The notes under the pieces are model-generated. The model was not told the DNA's origin and made no database searches. It saw only the letters and a program-made list of their open reading frames with translations. The position numbers were made by a program, and so were the translations under genes. Below, piece after piece: positions 26,401-34,215 of a DNA stretch of 64,000 bases. Origin of the DNA: Temnothorax longispinosus (lineage: Eukaryota; Arthropoda; Insecta; Hymenoptera; Formicidae); assembly GCF_030848805.1 (NCBI RefSeq), contig NC_092365.1, forward strand, positions 2,604,001 through 2,668,000, read 5' to 3'. How positions within the stretch are numbered: position 1 is the first letter of the stretch; each line of letters begins with the position of its first letter.

Positions 26401-29400
26401 ACGGGCGGCGATCAAAGGAGAGCACGTTGCTCGAATTGACGTCACGATCGAGGTAATCGGTCGTATGATAAGTAGACGGGGATCTCGAGCGCGATCGCGT
26501 TTCAACGCCCCGTCGTAACTATTACGCGACTAATAAACGAATAATCATTGTAATCGGTCTGTGTACGACTCTGTAAGGACAAGGTCGTGGACGTATCGAC
26601 GGTGTCGATCAGACCGTCGTACAAGATCGAGGATCGTCTAAGATCGCGGCAGCCAGATACCACGGCGAGCGTCAGGATCTATCGAGCTGCGAGGGAACCG
26701 ACGACGATCGTGAGGGAACAGCCTCGCGTCGAGGACACGGTCGAGGTAATCGATCGGTAGCGACTACCTCTTTAAATATTGCCCTGAATGTTCCATAAGA
26801 AAAATTAATTGAACGTTTTATTTGCCGAGTTGATCGATTTATATTTTTTATGAAGTGAGATTTGTAATGATTCGTCGAAATGTCGCTGAAAGAAAAAGTA
26901 AGATTTTTATCAATTAATGTTTAATAATGTTTAAGAGCGACTGGGAGGGATATCTACATTTTATATAATATCTATAATACATTTTTACATAATTTATATT
27001 ACACTGTTAAATTCGTATTGTATTCAATTTGAATCATTTTAATTTTTTAATCATTTATAGGTCGCCACTGCTCCTACAATTTGTCGTTAATTTAACTATA
27101 ATAAAACAATGGATTAATTAAACCAATGGAGTTAAAATAATACTGTTTTGCATTGAAATATAATAAACTTCGGCACACGTGGTAGTTAAAAATAACAAAA
27201 TGTTATTTAATTCAAAGTATAGGTTTAAATTTCGTCCTTTAATATTTAACAGTGTAAAATTATTTTAAATATTACAGCTGATTTGCATGCTCCCTGACAA
27301 AGGGCTGCGTTGTCGTTTGATATTCCGGGATGTTACATTGAGCTTCGTGTCCGGCGTACAAATGACTTTAACGGGTTGAGGATTAACCACGTTCTTTCGC
27401 TGGCCATTCGTGCCTTATTATCCGTCTCTCGTGCCATACACCCATGTGACGATCGTCGGCGCAATTACGCATCGGTTAAAGAGACGAACGGTCCGAGAGC
27501 TCATCCGTATAACCCTTTCTCCTCTTTTACGCGCGTGTGCGCGCGACAGCTCTCCTTCTCTTTTGGGGAAATGACTTCGGCACCGAAAACAGACGGCGAC
27601 GCACCTGCGACCGGTTTCCGAAGCCGATTGCGGTTAAGTGGCCGCGTACTCGGCCGTCGGCGACTCGGCTCGCACGGTGGTCAATACCGTTAGAGACCAA
27701 CCAGGCGACGTGCTCTGCCTGGCCGGTTCGCCCGTCGAGAATTATCGGCGCCGGTAACGGCGCCGAGAGTCACGTTATGTCGCACGGAATCCCTCGTTGT
27801 GTTCAAGGCAGATCAATTAGCAAATTGAAAATAATTGGGCTCGCATTTGGGACTCTCCGCGCTGTTAAATTCGGTCAAATTATACTCAATTTGAGTCATT
27901 TTAATCATTCCTATATTTGATATTGGTTTAAATTTCGTTCTTTAATATTTAACAGTGTAGGTTTAGATCAATTAGAGATATATTTTTATGAAGCTTGCAC
28001 GGAGACATTTCTAGCGCACACGTTTCTTCGAATGTTTTTTATATATCAATTTATATTAATTCACATTAATTCTATTGATAATGAACAGGGAAATGCTCGT
28101 TTTAATTTGTAAACCGTATTTTCTTGGAGCAGAGACTCCAAGAATATTGGTTTATCGTTAATTTTAATTGGCATTAGCTTAGACCAGGAATACCAGATTC
28201 ACGAAAACGTAGATTATCGATACAAATTAATATAGGAACATACCTAAAGAAGAGATTTAAAAAATGCAATTAATATCAACTTTAATATCAATCCTAATAT
28301 CAATTTCTTAAATTAATTTCGTTGATAATGGACAAGGAAATACTCGCCGTAAGTTGTAACGCGTATTTTCTTAGAGCAGAGGCTCCAGGAAAATTGCTTA
28401 CTAAATTGCTTAATTTTAATTAATTGATATTAGCTAAGAAATAGCAGATCCACGAAAATTTAGATTTTTTTACAAACTTTCTCCTTTGCTTTTTTCTTGT
28501 TTTCTTTATGAACTTTCGATAATTCAGAGAAATCGCGGAATGAAATTCGTTGGCAGTGCGTAACACCAAGCTTAATATAAGAGCTCAATTAAATAGTAAA
28601 AGTGATTTTGGTTCTTTTTTATATAGATTACGAGATCTACGAAAGACTCGCTTGATCGGATCGTTCCGGTGGCCAAGGAAGATTTACGTAAGTTCCACAG
28701 AATGTTACTTACAATTTCGTTGCTTCACAACACGCCAAATTATTCAGATAATCACGATTTATTACACTGTCTATTAGCTAGTCTTACAAATTGGTACATG
28801 AAAATATGAGAGAACGTTAGATTAAATAGACATGGAAAAGTGTGAGAGGAAGTTGGTTAAAAGATATATATTTTACACGAATAATATTATTGAACTCAAA
28901 TTCCAATCACCGTTTTAAATAATACGAAATGATTTATAATAATTTTTATTATAGATTCTTCATTTTACATGCCTTAAAAATGCGTTTAGTATCAACAGTT
29001 ATTATCACGTTAACGATGTAGATTACATATATTACATTTAATAAATTTTGTATTAATTATATTAATATTATATTATCATACTTCGTCCAATGATAATTTT
29101 AATAAACGGAATTATTTTCTTCACTTAACAGCGCAGTTAGAGAGCGCGAGCCTGAGCCACACAGCGGCGCATCACCGGATCTCCGTGCGTCCGAAGAACC
29201 GACGTCCACCGCGTCGGACGACGCCGACGACAACGCCGACCAACGGTGCCGCGCCCAGCTCGCCGTCGATACCACCGACCATCGTCGAAGACACTCTGGA
29301 CAGTTTGGAGCATCAGGAGCAACAGCCCCAATCGACCAGCAATGCGCCGTCACCGACGGAACCGCCCAGGGCCATCGGCGTAACGAGGAAGTCGTCGAGC

Positions 29401-31255
29401 CGACTGTCTCGCAACTCCGACATCTTCGAGGAGTTGGAATCGAGGCTGCCGCGGAAGCCAAGCGCGACGTCGTTGTCACCGGATAGCCTGGATACTACGA
29501 CAGCGTCGCGAAGCAGTGCCGAGATGGCCGCCACTACCGAGGAACAGCAGCAGGCGGAAGTCAGATGGGTGCCGGTCGTCAGGAAGCCGTCCAACCGGAT
29601 ATCCAAGGGCTCTGATGTGTTCGAAGAGCTAGAAGCGAAATTACCGCGCCGAAGATCTTCGTCGAACCGGTTATCCAAGTCGCCCGACAGCCTGGATTCG
29701 TCTCCCGGCTGTTGGTTCTCCAAATCCACCGAGGAGGGCTTTGACAAGCTGGTGGAGTACGAAGAGACCGCGAAACCGGTTGCTTCGGTCAGAAGACAAT
29801 TGCTGAATCCGATCTCGAAGTCCACCGATCGCGTCTCCAAGTCGTCAGACAGTTTAGAAGCGATCGAGCCGCTGGCCAGCGATGATTCGATGGAGCGACG
29901 ACGAAGTAGCTTTGACTTCCGAGCGCGTAGAAGTTCGAAAGCGATGTCCAAGTCGTCGGAGAGCTTTGACGTGCTCGAGAGCGGCTGCGTCGGCGAGGAG
30001 ATCGGCCACGAGTTGCAGAAGAGAAGCAGCGTATCCGACATCAATTTATCGCGTGGAAGAAGACTGTCGAAGAGCGTCTCCAAGTCGTCCGAGAGCTTCG
30101 AGAGAATCGATATGAGCGACTTGAAGGACGATGTCGAGGCGGATGTGATATTGGATGACGACACGCCGAAGATGAGCGGTAGACGGTCGAGCAAGAGAAT
30201 GTCTTCGGAGAGCTCGGATAATTTGGACGTGGAGGACAGACTGGAGAACAGGAGGGTCAGAAGAACGCCTAAAAGAATACCGAGTACCAGTATAGTGGAC
30301 GTAGTAGTTTCCGGAGATGACCACGAGGGAGAGAAGCGACCGACTCCCACCAGGAAGCCGTCGAGACTTCAGAAATCCTCTGAAAGCTCGGAGCTGGGTA
30401 GCACAGATACTCTGGATTCGGAAAGGAGGAACAAATCGTCGGAGAGCACCGAGACACTGGATAGTCTGGAGAAAGACTTGGAGCAGGACAGGAAGGAAGA
30501 AGAAATCACGGACAGCGTGATAGATAGGCGTGAAAAAAATGTAAGACGTTAGGGAAAACAGGAAAATATAAATTAAGAAAACATTTTTCTATTTTTTTTT
30601 CTTTATCTGAGAAGAAATTAGTGAAATGAATAAACTTGCTTGGAATTAATTAATTTTTTTTTTATCAGGATTCTCTCTCTATCTCAAGATAATAACAAAA
30701 TTTGCTATTAGTGTTAGAAAGAACTATGTGTAAGTTAAGTAGCTTTTTCAGATATATTCTCCAAGTATTTTCCCAATCGTTTTTTTCGATGACAGAAGTT
30801 AATCTCTAACAATCTTTTAGGATTCTTGGTCGAGCAGAAATGTACCGGCGACCGATTCCGATCAAACGTCGATGGGGGACGACACTGAAGACTCCAAGTC
30901 GCTCATTTCCGCCGACAATAAATACTACTGGCGCCAGACTTCTGAGCCGGTGTCTAAAGAGAACTTGGGTATCCAACAGTTGTTGGCCATCACAATAATG
31001 ACCAGGGTGGCTGACAACGGAAATAATCAACGCGGCTCCGTCATCTATCCGAAGAAGAAGCAAATGAGCACGTCGCAGCCGTCGTCGCCGGTAGCCAAGC
31101 AAGAGGACACGAAGATGCTTTTCGACAATCTGCTAGTGAGCAATAAGAACGACGAAGATCTGCAAAACATGCTCAACGGAAACATATCGGAGGTGTCCAC
31201 CGACACTAAGAGCTTCAAGGAGAAACTGATCATGTTCGAAAAACTTGGGAAATGA
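2241..31255 (+). CDS. CRACD/KIAA1522-like (DUF4592) actin-regulator gene, whole gene span
   Basis: This is a multi-exon gene related to vertebrate CRACD (KIAA1211) and KIAA1522. CRACD inhibits capping protein and so promotes actin polymerisation; that function is carried over by homology only. Three blocks support the family in the right order: a basic N-terminal block KKRRFHPLRGLRKIFRRKSR in the 2241 exon, SVSHDSVFPGE in the 4174 exon (compare FSHDSIF of CRACD), and AAHHRISVRPKNRRPPRR at the start of the 29137 exon (compare AKHKLSVKPKKQR). Supported exons are 2241-2469, 4174-4324, 6411-6500, 7592-7627, 8414-8479, 29137-30540 and 30821-31255; phases agree at every junction. The exon carrying the start codon of the longest form was not found and lies upstream or is non-obvious. 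Alternative starts at 7977 and 25264 are listed separately. The stop at 31253 follows the C-terminus SFKEKLIMFEKLGK. Confidence 0.75.
4174..4324 (+). CDS. CRACD-like exon carrying the SHDSVF signature
   Basis: The acceptor tctctctctgcccttttag ends at 4173 and the donor ctcgag/gtcagt starts at 4325. Its first base completes the serine codon left open by the 2241-2469 exon, and the exon then reads through KLSVSHDSVFPGE to SLASLATLE, ending in phase 0. SVSHDSVFPGE is the clearest family signature in the gene (vertebrate CRACD has FSHDSIF in the corresponding place). The joint evidence of phase and motif makes this exon strong even though it is only 151 bases long. Confidence 0.75.
4418..4545 (+). 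repeat. Direct duplication, copy 1
   Basis: About 128 bases beginning accggtagattatttaag and repeated 151 bases downstream with roughly 90% identity by eye. It lies just after the 4174 exon, within the intron. Confidence 0.85.
4569..4696 (+). repeat. Direct duplication, copy 2
   Basis: Second copy of the 4418-4545 segment; both share aagtccaagctaagacaca and gctaaagaaatattgaagat. Confidence 0.85.
5587..5757 (+). repeat. Dispersed AT-rich repeat, copy 2
   Basis: Diverged direct copy of 2041-2205, lying in the intron after the 4174 exon. Confidence 0.6.
6411..6500 (+). CDS. CRACD-like 90-base exon, phase 0
   Basis: The acceptor tctctgttttccag ends at 6410 and the donor cttcgg/gtaatt starts at 6501. 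The 30 codons are in phase 0 at both ends and follow from the 4174 exon. The peptide is basic and histidine-rich (KSNEIIEHKEYNHHH, then VAQRHRISLR). I recognise no domain. It may be a cassette exon: being phase 0 on both sides it can be skipped without changing the frame. Confidence 0.55.
7592..7627 (+). CDS. CRACD-like 36-base microexon, phase 0
   Basis: A short open stretch AAGERYQQETTE between a strong acceptor (cgcttttgcgtttcag, ending 7591) and a consensus donor (accgag/gtgaga at 7628). Both ends are phase 0, matching the exons on either side. Evidence is splice-site quality and phase only; 36 bases are too few for a protein match. It is probably optional. Confidence 0.5.
7977..8075 (+). 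CDS. Probable alternative first coding exon of the CRACD-like gene
   Basis: The ATG at 7977 (ccgaaaATGagc) opens 33 codons beginning MSNDAARRKPVRRMLNR, then a hydrophobic run VLLVSSIVSAF and RARIG, ending at a consensus donor (atcggg/gtaaga, GT at 8076) in phase 0. That phase fits the exon at 8414. The 350 bases before it are CpG-rich, as expected for a promoter and 5' leader. With 8414-8479, 29137-30540 and 30821-31255 it would give a protein of about 667 residues lacking the basic block and SHDSVF. The basic then hydrophobic start could be a membrane or signal anchor, but that is inference. Confidence 0.5.
8414..8479 (+). CDS. CRACD-like 66-base exon, phase 0
   Basis: The acceptor tctccatttttag ends at 8413 and the donor gcgaag/gtgagt starts at 8480; both are good matches to consensus. 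The 22 codons encode NRFAVFERHGERSGAEES followed by QQAK and are in phase 0 at both ends. It sits downstream of both the main exon series and the 7977 alternative start, so it is likely shared. The next recognised main-series exon is 29137, about 20.7 kb away. Confidence 0.6.
9013..9025. repeat. C13 homopolymer
   Basis: A run of 13 cytosines in an otherwise mixed region; prone to sequencing-length error. Confidence 0.85.
10440..10519 (+). repeat. 12-base tandem repeat, about 6.5 copies
   Basis: Unit aacgaatatctt with point differences, inside the large CRACD-like intron. Confidence 0.9.
12995..13017. repeat. Perfect 9-base-pair hairpin with 5-base loop
   Basis: gcactcttt and aaagagtgc around cccac. 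It does not match the histone mRNA stem-loop. Confidence 0.8.
18776..19010. mobile_element. MITE-like element with terminal inverted repeats
   Basis: About 235 bases. The left end reads taaggtaaaaagtaccaatg and the right end, read in reverse complement, is taaggtaaaagtaccaatg, followed on both sides by ccgg and ggacac-like motifs. The inside is AT-rich and non-coding. This is the layout of a short non-autonomous DNA transposon; the superfamily cannot be assigned and a target-site duplication is not clear. Confidence 0.65.
19231..19524 (+). CDS. Hypothetical small cysteine-rich ORF with signal-peptide-like start
   Basis: A 97-codon frame from ATG 19231 inside the large CRACD-like intron, same strand. 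Residues 9-24 are hydrophobic (FFLSFFSLLALILS) and are followed by PPVCG, resembling a signal peptide. The remaining 70 residues hold nine cysteines (C28, C33, then CKSYC, CESQ, CGC and CLC). The layout suggests a small secreted disulfide-rich protein, but I match it to no family. Against it: the hydrophobic run is encoded by a T/C-rich tract, the cysteine number is odd, and no splice or poly(A) evidence is visible. Confidence 0.25.
   Translation: MRCRQTNRIFFLSFFSLLALILSRPPVCGENACWIRRKRMREILAECKSYCGDVSRRYRGRAICESQSLSSCGCVSREMARCLCAGKANKPAGPRVN
24892..25065 (+). repeat. Direct duplication before candidate exon unit 1
   Basis: ttcaattgaaaa, ttaattgttatggattga, gtacgagcttgac and cagacagt ... 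cgtggcgac recur in the same order 81-84 bases apart. It lies about 200 bases before the candidate start at 25264. Confidence 0.8.
25264..25677 (+). CDS. Candidate alternative first exon of the CRACD-like gene (unit 1 of an exon group)
   Basis: GC-rich coding-looking sequence. The ATG at 25264 opens MVVSHRESSISSNIRAIIEQ, with LIDKTR, ISIGVYGCKD and a long basic serine-rich tail, to a GAG/gtaaaa donor at 25678. The frame ends in phase 0, which fits the 29137 exon. An upstream in-frame stop at 25186 and the lack of a phase-0 acceptor argue that this is a first exon with its start at 25264. If the donor is not used the frame closes at 25711. I recognise no domain. It could instead belong to a nested gene; transcript data would decide. 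Confidence 0.5.
26084..26452 (+). CDS. Candidate CRACD-like exon (unit 2), left edge uncertain
   Basis: An open frame ending at a GAG/gtaatc donor (GT at 26453) in phase 0. It resembles unit 1: LIDRTR versus LIDKTR, and VTIGCYTKD versus ISIGVYGCKD, with almost the same spacing (about 28 and 29 residues). This suggests an old exon duplication. A run of 18-base repeats encoding KDTS-like units sits inside it (26264-26341). The acceptor is not clear: 26084 is the leftmost fairly T-rich choice in phase 0, but 26039, 26219 or 26237 are also possible. Codon use is less clearly coding than in unit 1, so it may be decayed. Confidence 0.35.
26264..26341 (+). repeat. 18-base tandem repeat inside candidate exon unit 2
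   Basis: Units starting with aaggatac begin at 26264, 26282, 26300, 26318 and 26336, the last one partial. In the open frame each encodes a KDTS-like hexapeptide (KDTSLT, KDTSFT, KDTSLN). The period is a multiple of three, so copy-number change would keep the frame. Confidence 0.85.
26578..26745 (+). CDS. Candidate CRACD-like exon (unit 3)
   Basis: An open phase-0 stretch of 56 codons between gtctgtgtacgactctgtaag (acceptor ending 26577) and a GAG/gtaatc donor (GT at 26746). The peptide is rich in arginine, serine and threonine (VSTVSIRPSYKIEDRLRSR, later REQPRVEDTVE). It ends with glutamate before a gta donor, exactly like units 1 and 2. Similarity to the other units is weak beyond this ending and a general I/V-S-I pattern. 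Whether it is used in mRNA is unknown. Confidence 0.35.
27000..27256. mobile_element. Short element with TACACTGTTAAA terminal inverted repeats, copy 1
   Basis: 257 bases starting tacactgttaaa and ending tttaacagtgta, a perfect 12-base terminal inverted repeat. The interior is AT-rich and non-coding. A shorter relative lies at 27859-27959. Confidence 0.65.
27859..27959. mobile_element. Short element related to 27000-27256, copy 2, internally deleted
   Basis: Shares ctgttaaattcg, caatttga(a/g)tcatttta, ggtttaaatttcgt and tttaatatttaacagtgta with copy 1, in the same order. It is about 100 bases, so most of the interior is missing. Two copies of one family in less than 1 kb support a mobile origin. 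Confidence 0.6.
28074..28217 (+). repeat. Diverged direct duplication, copy 1
   Basis: Begins attgataatgaacagggaaa and is repeated about 245 bases downstream at 28321-28470. Shared blocks include cgtattttctt(g/a)gagcagag. Confidence 0.65.
28321..28470 (+). repeat. Diverged direct duplication, copy 2
   Basis: Second copy, beginning gttgataatggacaaggaaa; it retains ttaattttaatt and agatccacgaaaa from copy 1. Confidence 0.65.
29137..30540 (+). CDS. CRACD-like main exon with repeated serine-rich motif
   Basis: The largest exon of the gene, 468 codons, phase 0 at both ends. The acceptor is ttcttcacttaacagcgcag (ending 29136) and the donor is aaaaat/gtaaga (GT at 30541). An alternative acceptor at 29131 would need a different incoming phase. 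It opens with the family block SHTAAHHRISVRPKNRRPPRR. The rest is low-complexity and probably disordered, with about nine copies of a motif like R-x-S-K-x-(S/x)-K-S-S-(E/D)-S-(F/L)-(E/D)-x-L/I-E, at 29401, 29593, 29665, 29809, 29929, 30060, 30181, 30364 and 30424. Such RxxS sites suit basophilic kinases and 14-3-3 binding; this is inference. Confidence 0.8.
30821..31255 (+). CDS. CRACD-like terminal coding exon
   Basis: The acceptor aatctctaacaatcttttag ends at 30820. The frame is phase 0 and continues from the 29137 exon for 144 codons to a TGA at 31253. It contains SADNKYYWRQTSEPVSKENL, a short hydrophobic helix-like segment (IQQLLAITIMTRVADN), a serine-rich linker, and the C-terminus SFKEKLIMFEKLGK. 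A basic-hydrophobic tail of this kind is a plausible interaction motif, but I cannot assign a partner. A poly(A) signal lies about 215 bases after the stop. Confidence 0.75.
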   Translation, partial: DSWSSRNVPATDSDQTSMGDDTEDSKSLISADNKYYWRQTSEPVSKENLGIQQLLAITIMTRVADNGNNQRGSVIYPKKKQMSTSQPSSPVAKQEDTKMLFDNLLVSNKNDEDLQNMLNGNISEVSTDTKSFKEKLIMFEKLGK

Positions 31256-31470
31256 ACGCGCCCGGCGATAGAGCGATATGGAATCATTCTTTCGCGATTC
31301 TTCTTTTCGATTAATGGATCGCTTCGTTAGCGGCCGATGCTTAATGCAAAAAATGAAGACACGAGAAAAGATAAACGTGAGAAAAGATAAACGATCTCGT
31401 TTAGCGCTTGATAAATACGCATGCTGTAGACTAGTGTTCTCGCTATTCGAACTATTTGTATCACGAACGG

Positions 31471-31476
31471 AATAAA
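31471..31476 (+). terminator. Poly(A) signal AATAAA for the CRACD-like gene
   Basis: AATAAA lies 215 bases after the CRACD-like stop codon. It is the nearest canonical hexamer on this strand; longer 3' UTRs cannot be excluded. Confidence 0.5.
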
Positions 31477-34215
31477 AACGAAGGAAATCGAGGATTAGAG
31501 ATAATTATTTTTCATAGAGAACTTTTTTTGATCATTAGATTCGAAATAATGAAAAATTAAATCAACGAGTAATTGTACGAATAAAAGTATCAAATCGGAA
31601 AATATTCTAATTTCAAATATACAAGCATATATCTAGAAAAGGTAAAAAAAATGTTTGAAGTACCTAAAATGAACGTATTAAAATCATTTCTAAATAAATT
31701 GCTCGCATGTTTGTATATTAATTAATCGAAAAGTAATCACAACACATGGCGCGGTATCTCTAATTTTAAAAGTCGAAGAAAAGCTTTCAGTTCACATTGT
31801 TAATAGCCGGCTGTGCTTTGTCGTTGATGCATTTATCGGGGAAATCGGTCCCATTCGCGACGACATTTTTCAACAATCGCGTTCGTGTTTTTTTTTTTTA
31901 CACGACTGAAAACTGACACTTGAGATTATACCTGATCGCGCACGTGCTCATCACCACGGAAATGCATTCGCGAATGTGCATACATTCTCGTAGAGGGCTT
32001 TGTTTCACTCGCAGATAGTTGTACAGTAGTTTAGCAAAGATGTGATCCCTTCGGCGTGATGCATTTATATGTATATCGTGTATTACCCCATATCATGTAA
32101 ATATGAAAGAAAAGTTGTGCGTTATCGCTTTAATGATTCTGAAGAAAAAAAATATATATACATATATAAATGTGTTTGTCACACACATTATAGTATTAAC
32201 ATTGATAAATGTAGAAGAGACACGAGAGGTGTTTAAGCTGTACGACGGTCTAAGAAATGTTACGTGTGCAATTATATATTTTCGATACTGTCGAAAAAAA
32301 AATTGTTTATTCTATACAAAGAAACGTATTAATCTCCCACACAAATTGCCCATAAGCTGCCTACACGTGGAAAGTGTAATCCGAATTACGCTAAAATGGG
32401 CCTACCATTTTTTCGTCGATGAAACTTATCACTAAGTGATATTAATACTTTGTCTCGATTTAATTAAATATCTATAGGAGATTGTTAAAAGGAGAGTGGA
32501 TAAGAGGAAAATTGTGAAATTGTCGATAGTCGGCGATAGCATGCGATCACCCCCGCATTTTTTTTTGCTGATCTAGGAGGCGTAAAAAAAGGCTGTATAG
32601 AGCATATCTTCTTATACTCGACGAATTTCGCGAGAAAGAAACGGTTTTTGTAGCCTTTCAAGTGCCTTACCGAACCAATCGAGGAACCGAATCGATCGTA
32701 GAAGGACGCGGGAACGTTATATCAACCTCTCCCCCCCTTTAGTTATTCAGATGTTGAGCGTACGTTTCGGATCCCGAAAGATGCAAAGATCGTCTCTTAG
32801 AGTAAATAGAGAAAACTGGATTTAACCACCACGTCATTGTAATATTATGTAATAATATACAGAATAACAAGTGAAATTCTACACACAGACATACATACAC
32901 GCGCGCATTTACAATGAACAGATTTTCTTTCCATTGATGTAAATAAAGCTGCCATCGCAAATTACGGTTCGACAACAGAAGTTCCTTTCTCTCTTTATTG
33001 CATGCACATCCCACAGTATCGCGCCAGCTCCGTGGCGCGTCCTTAAAAAATTACAAAATCATCGACTTAAGTGTATAATGCGGAACATTTAGGACATCGT
33101 ATGTACGTACGTGTGGCTAATCAAATCCCCGGAAAAGGTTCGAACTCGCTTTTCCCTTATCGGTACGAGGTATGCACTATGTGACACTTTGTATATATGT
33201 TTCATTCAGATTTTTGGCGATTTAGTCATTATATTACATTACATCTCGATTTTATTCTTACGATTCACGTAGAAATGTTTCGTGTACAAAAAGAGGAATG
33301 TAACAACGAGTTTTTTTTTTTTTTCAACACGTTGGCAATGAATTCGCGCGTAACAATGGTCTCTCCGCGGTTTTTCACAAAAACGGGATAAGACTCAAGA
33401 TAATTACTCTTCGGACTTTATCACTGGCGAACTTCGTTCAATATTATGTAAAGACTTCTCGAACGCAAGGACGATATATTGATCGCAATTGTAATCGTTG
33501 TAATTTGCGTATATAGCGGCACATTTTAACGGAAACACCAGAATACCTTAATCATACATTTGTCTGATTCTTGTTTCAAATTACCAAAGTTATTTTCGTT
33601 TAAATAATATCTATTCATATATCGTGTTAGATTGATCAACAAACTTTTACACCTTTTAACATATTGTGGACCGATGATATGCGAATTATAATAGTCGGTA
33701 AAATATATATATTTTTTACCGCGTCAATGAAATATGATTTCGAACGGTCCACGATTTGTTAATATAAGACTCATTGGTCAATCTATCGCATGATTAGGTT
33801 CTGTTGACAATGTATTTTATCCACAATAACGATTTTGTTTTTGACAATACAAAATTTCGATACTAAAAGATATGACCGATAGCGTCTCGAAACATGTGAA
33901 ACTAAGTGGTAACGGTAATGATTGCTAGCTATATTGGAAAAAAAAAGACGTAAGAGTGGTATTGGACCTTAAACGGATCTCGAGGGGACAGATATCCATC
34001 GAAATAAAGATTACTACCTACGTTACTAATGTATCAATCACGATTACGTTGGAAATGGTTGCGAGAGATGTATTTTTCCTTTTTATTTTAACGTTATTTC
34101 TTATCGATCCTTGCAACTCGTCTCGCAGCCTGCCGAAGGAGCGTAAGGTGCTTGACATTCACGTTGTACGTGCAACCGACCGCGCTTTTTTCATTTTACT
34201 AACAAATGAACAAGT
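31477..34215. other. Convergent intergenic region, CRACD-like / glucosidase II beta
   Basis: About 2.7 kb between two convergent 3' ends. It is AT-rich with T and A homopolymer runs (for example near 31890 and 33310). It probably holds the 3' UTRs of both genes. ORFs here are short and show no family resemblance. Confidence 0.5.
34082..34087 (-). terminator. Poly(A) signal AATAAA for glucosidase II beta
   Basis: Reads AATAAA on the minus strand, about 130 bases past the glucosidase II beta stop codon. Confidence 0.5.

Noticed and set aside
27310..27693. 127-codon + strand ORF before the main CRACD-like exon
   Set aside because: GC-rich, no motif, and no paired splice sites in the right phase.
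29313..30350. 345-codon - strand ORF opposite the main CRACD-like exon
   Set aside because: Serine/leucine-rich shadow created by the repeated serine-glutamate motif on the + strand.
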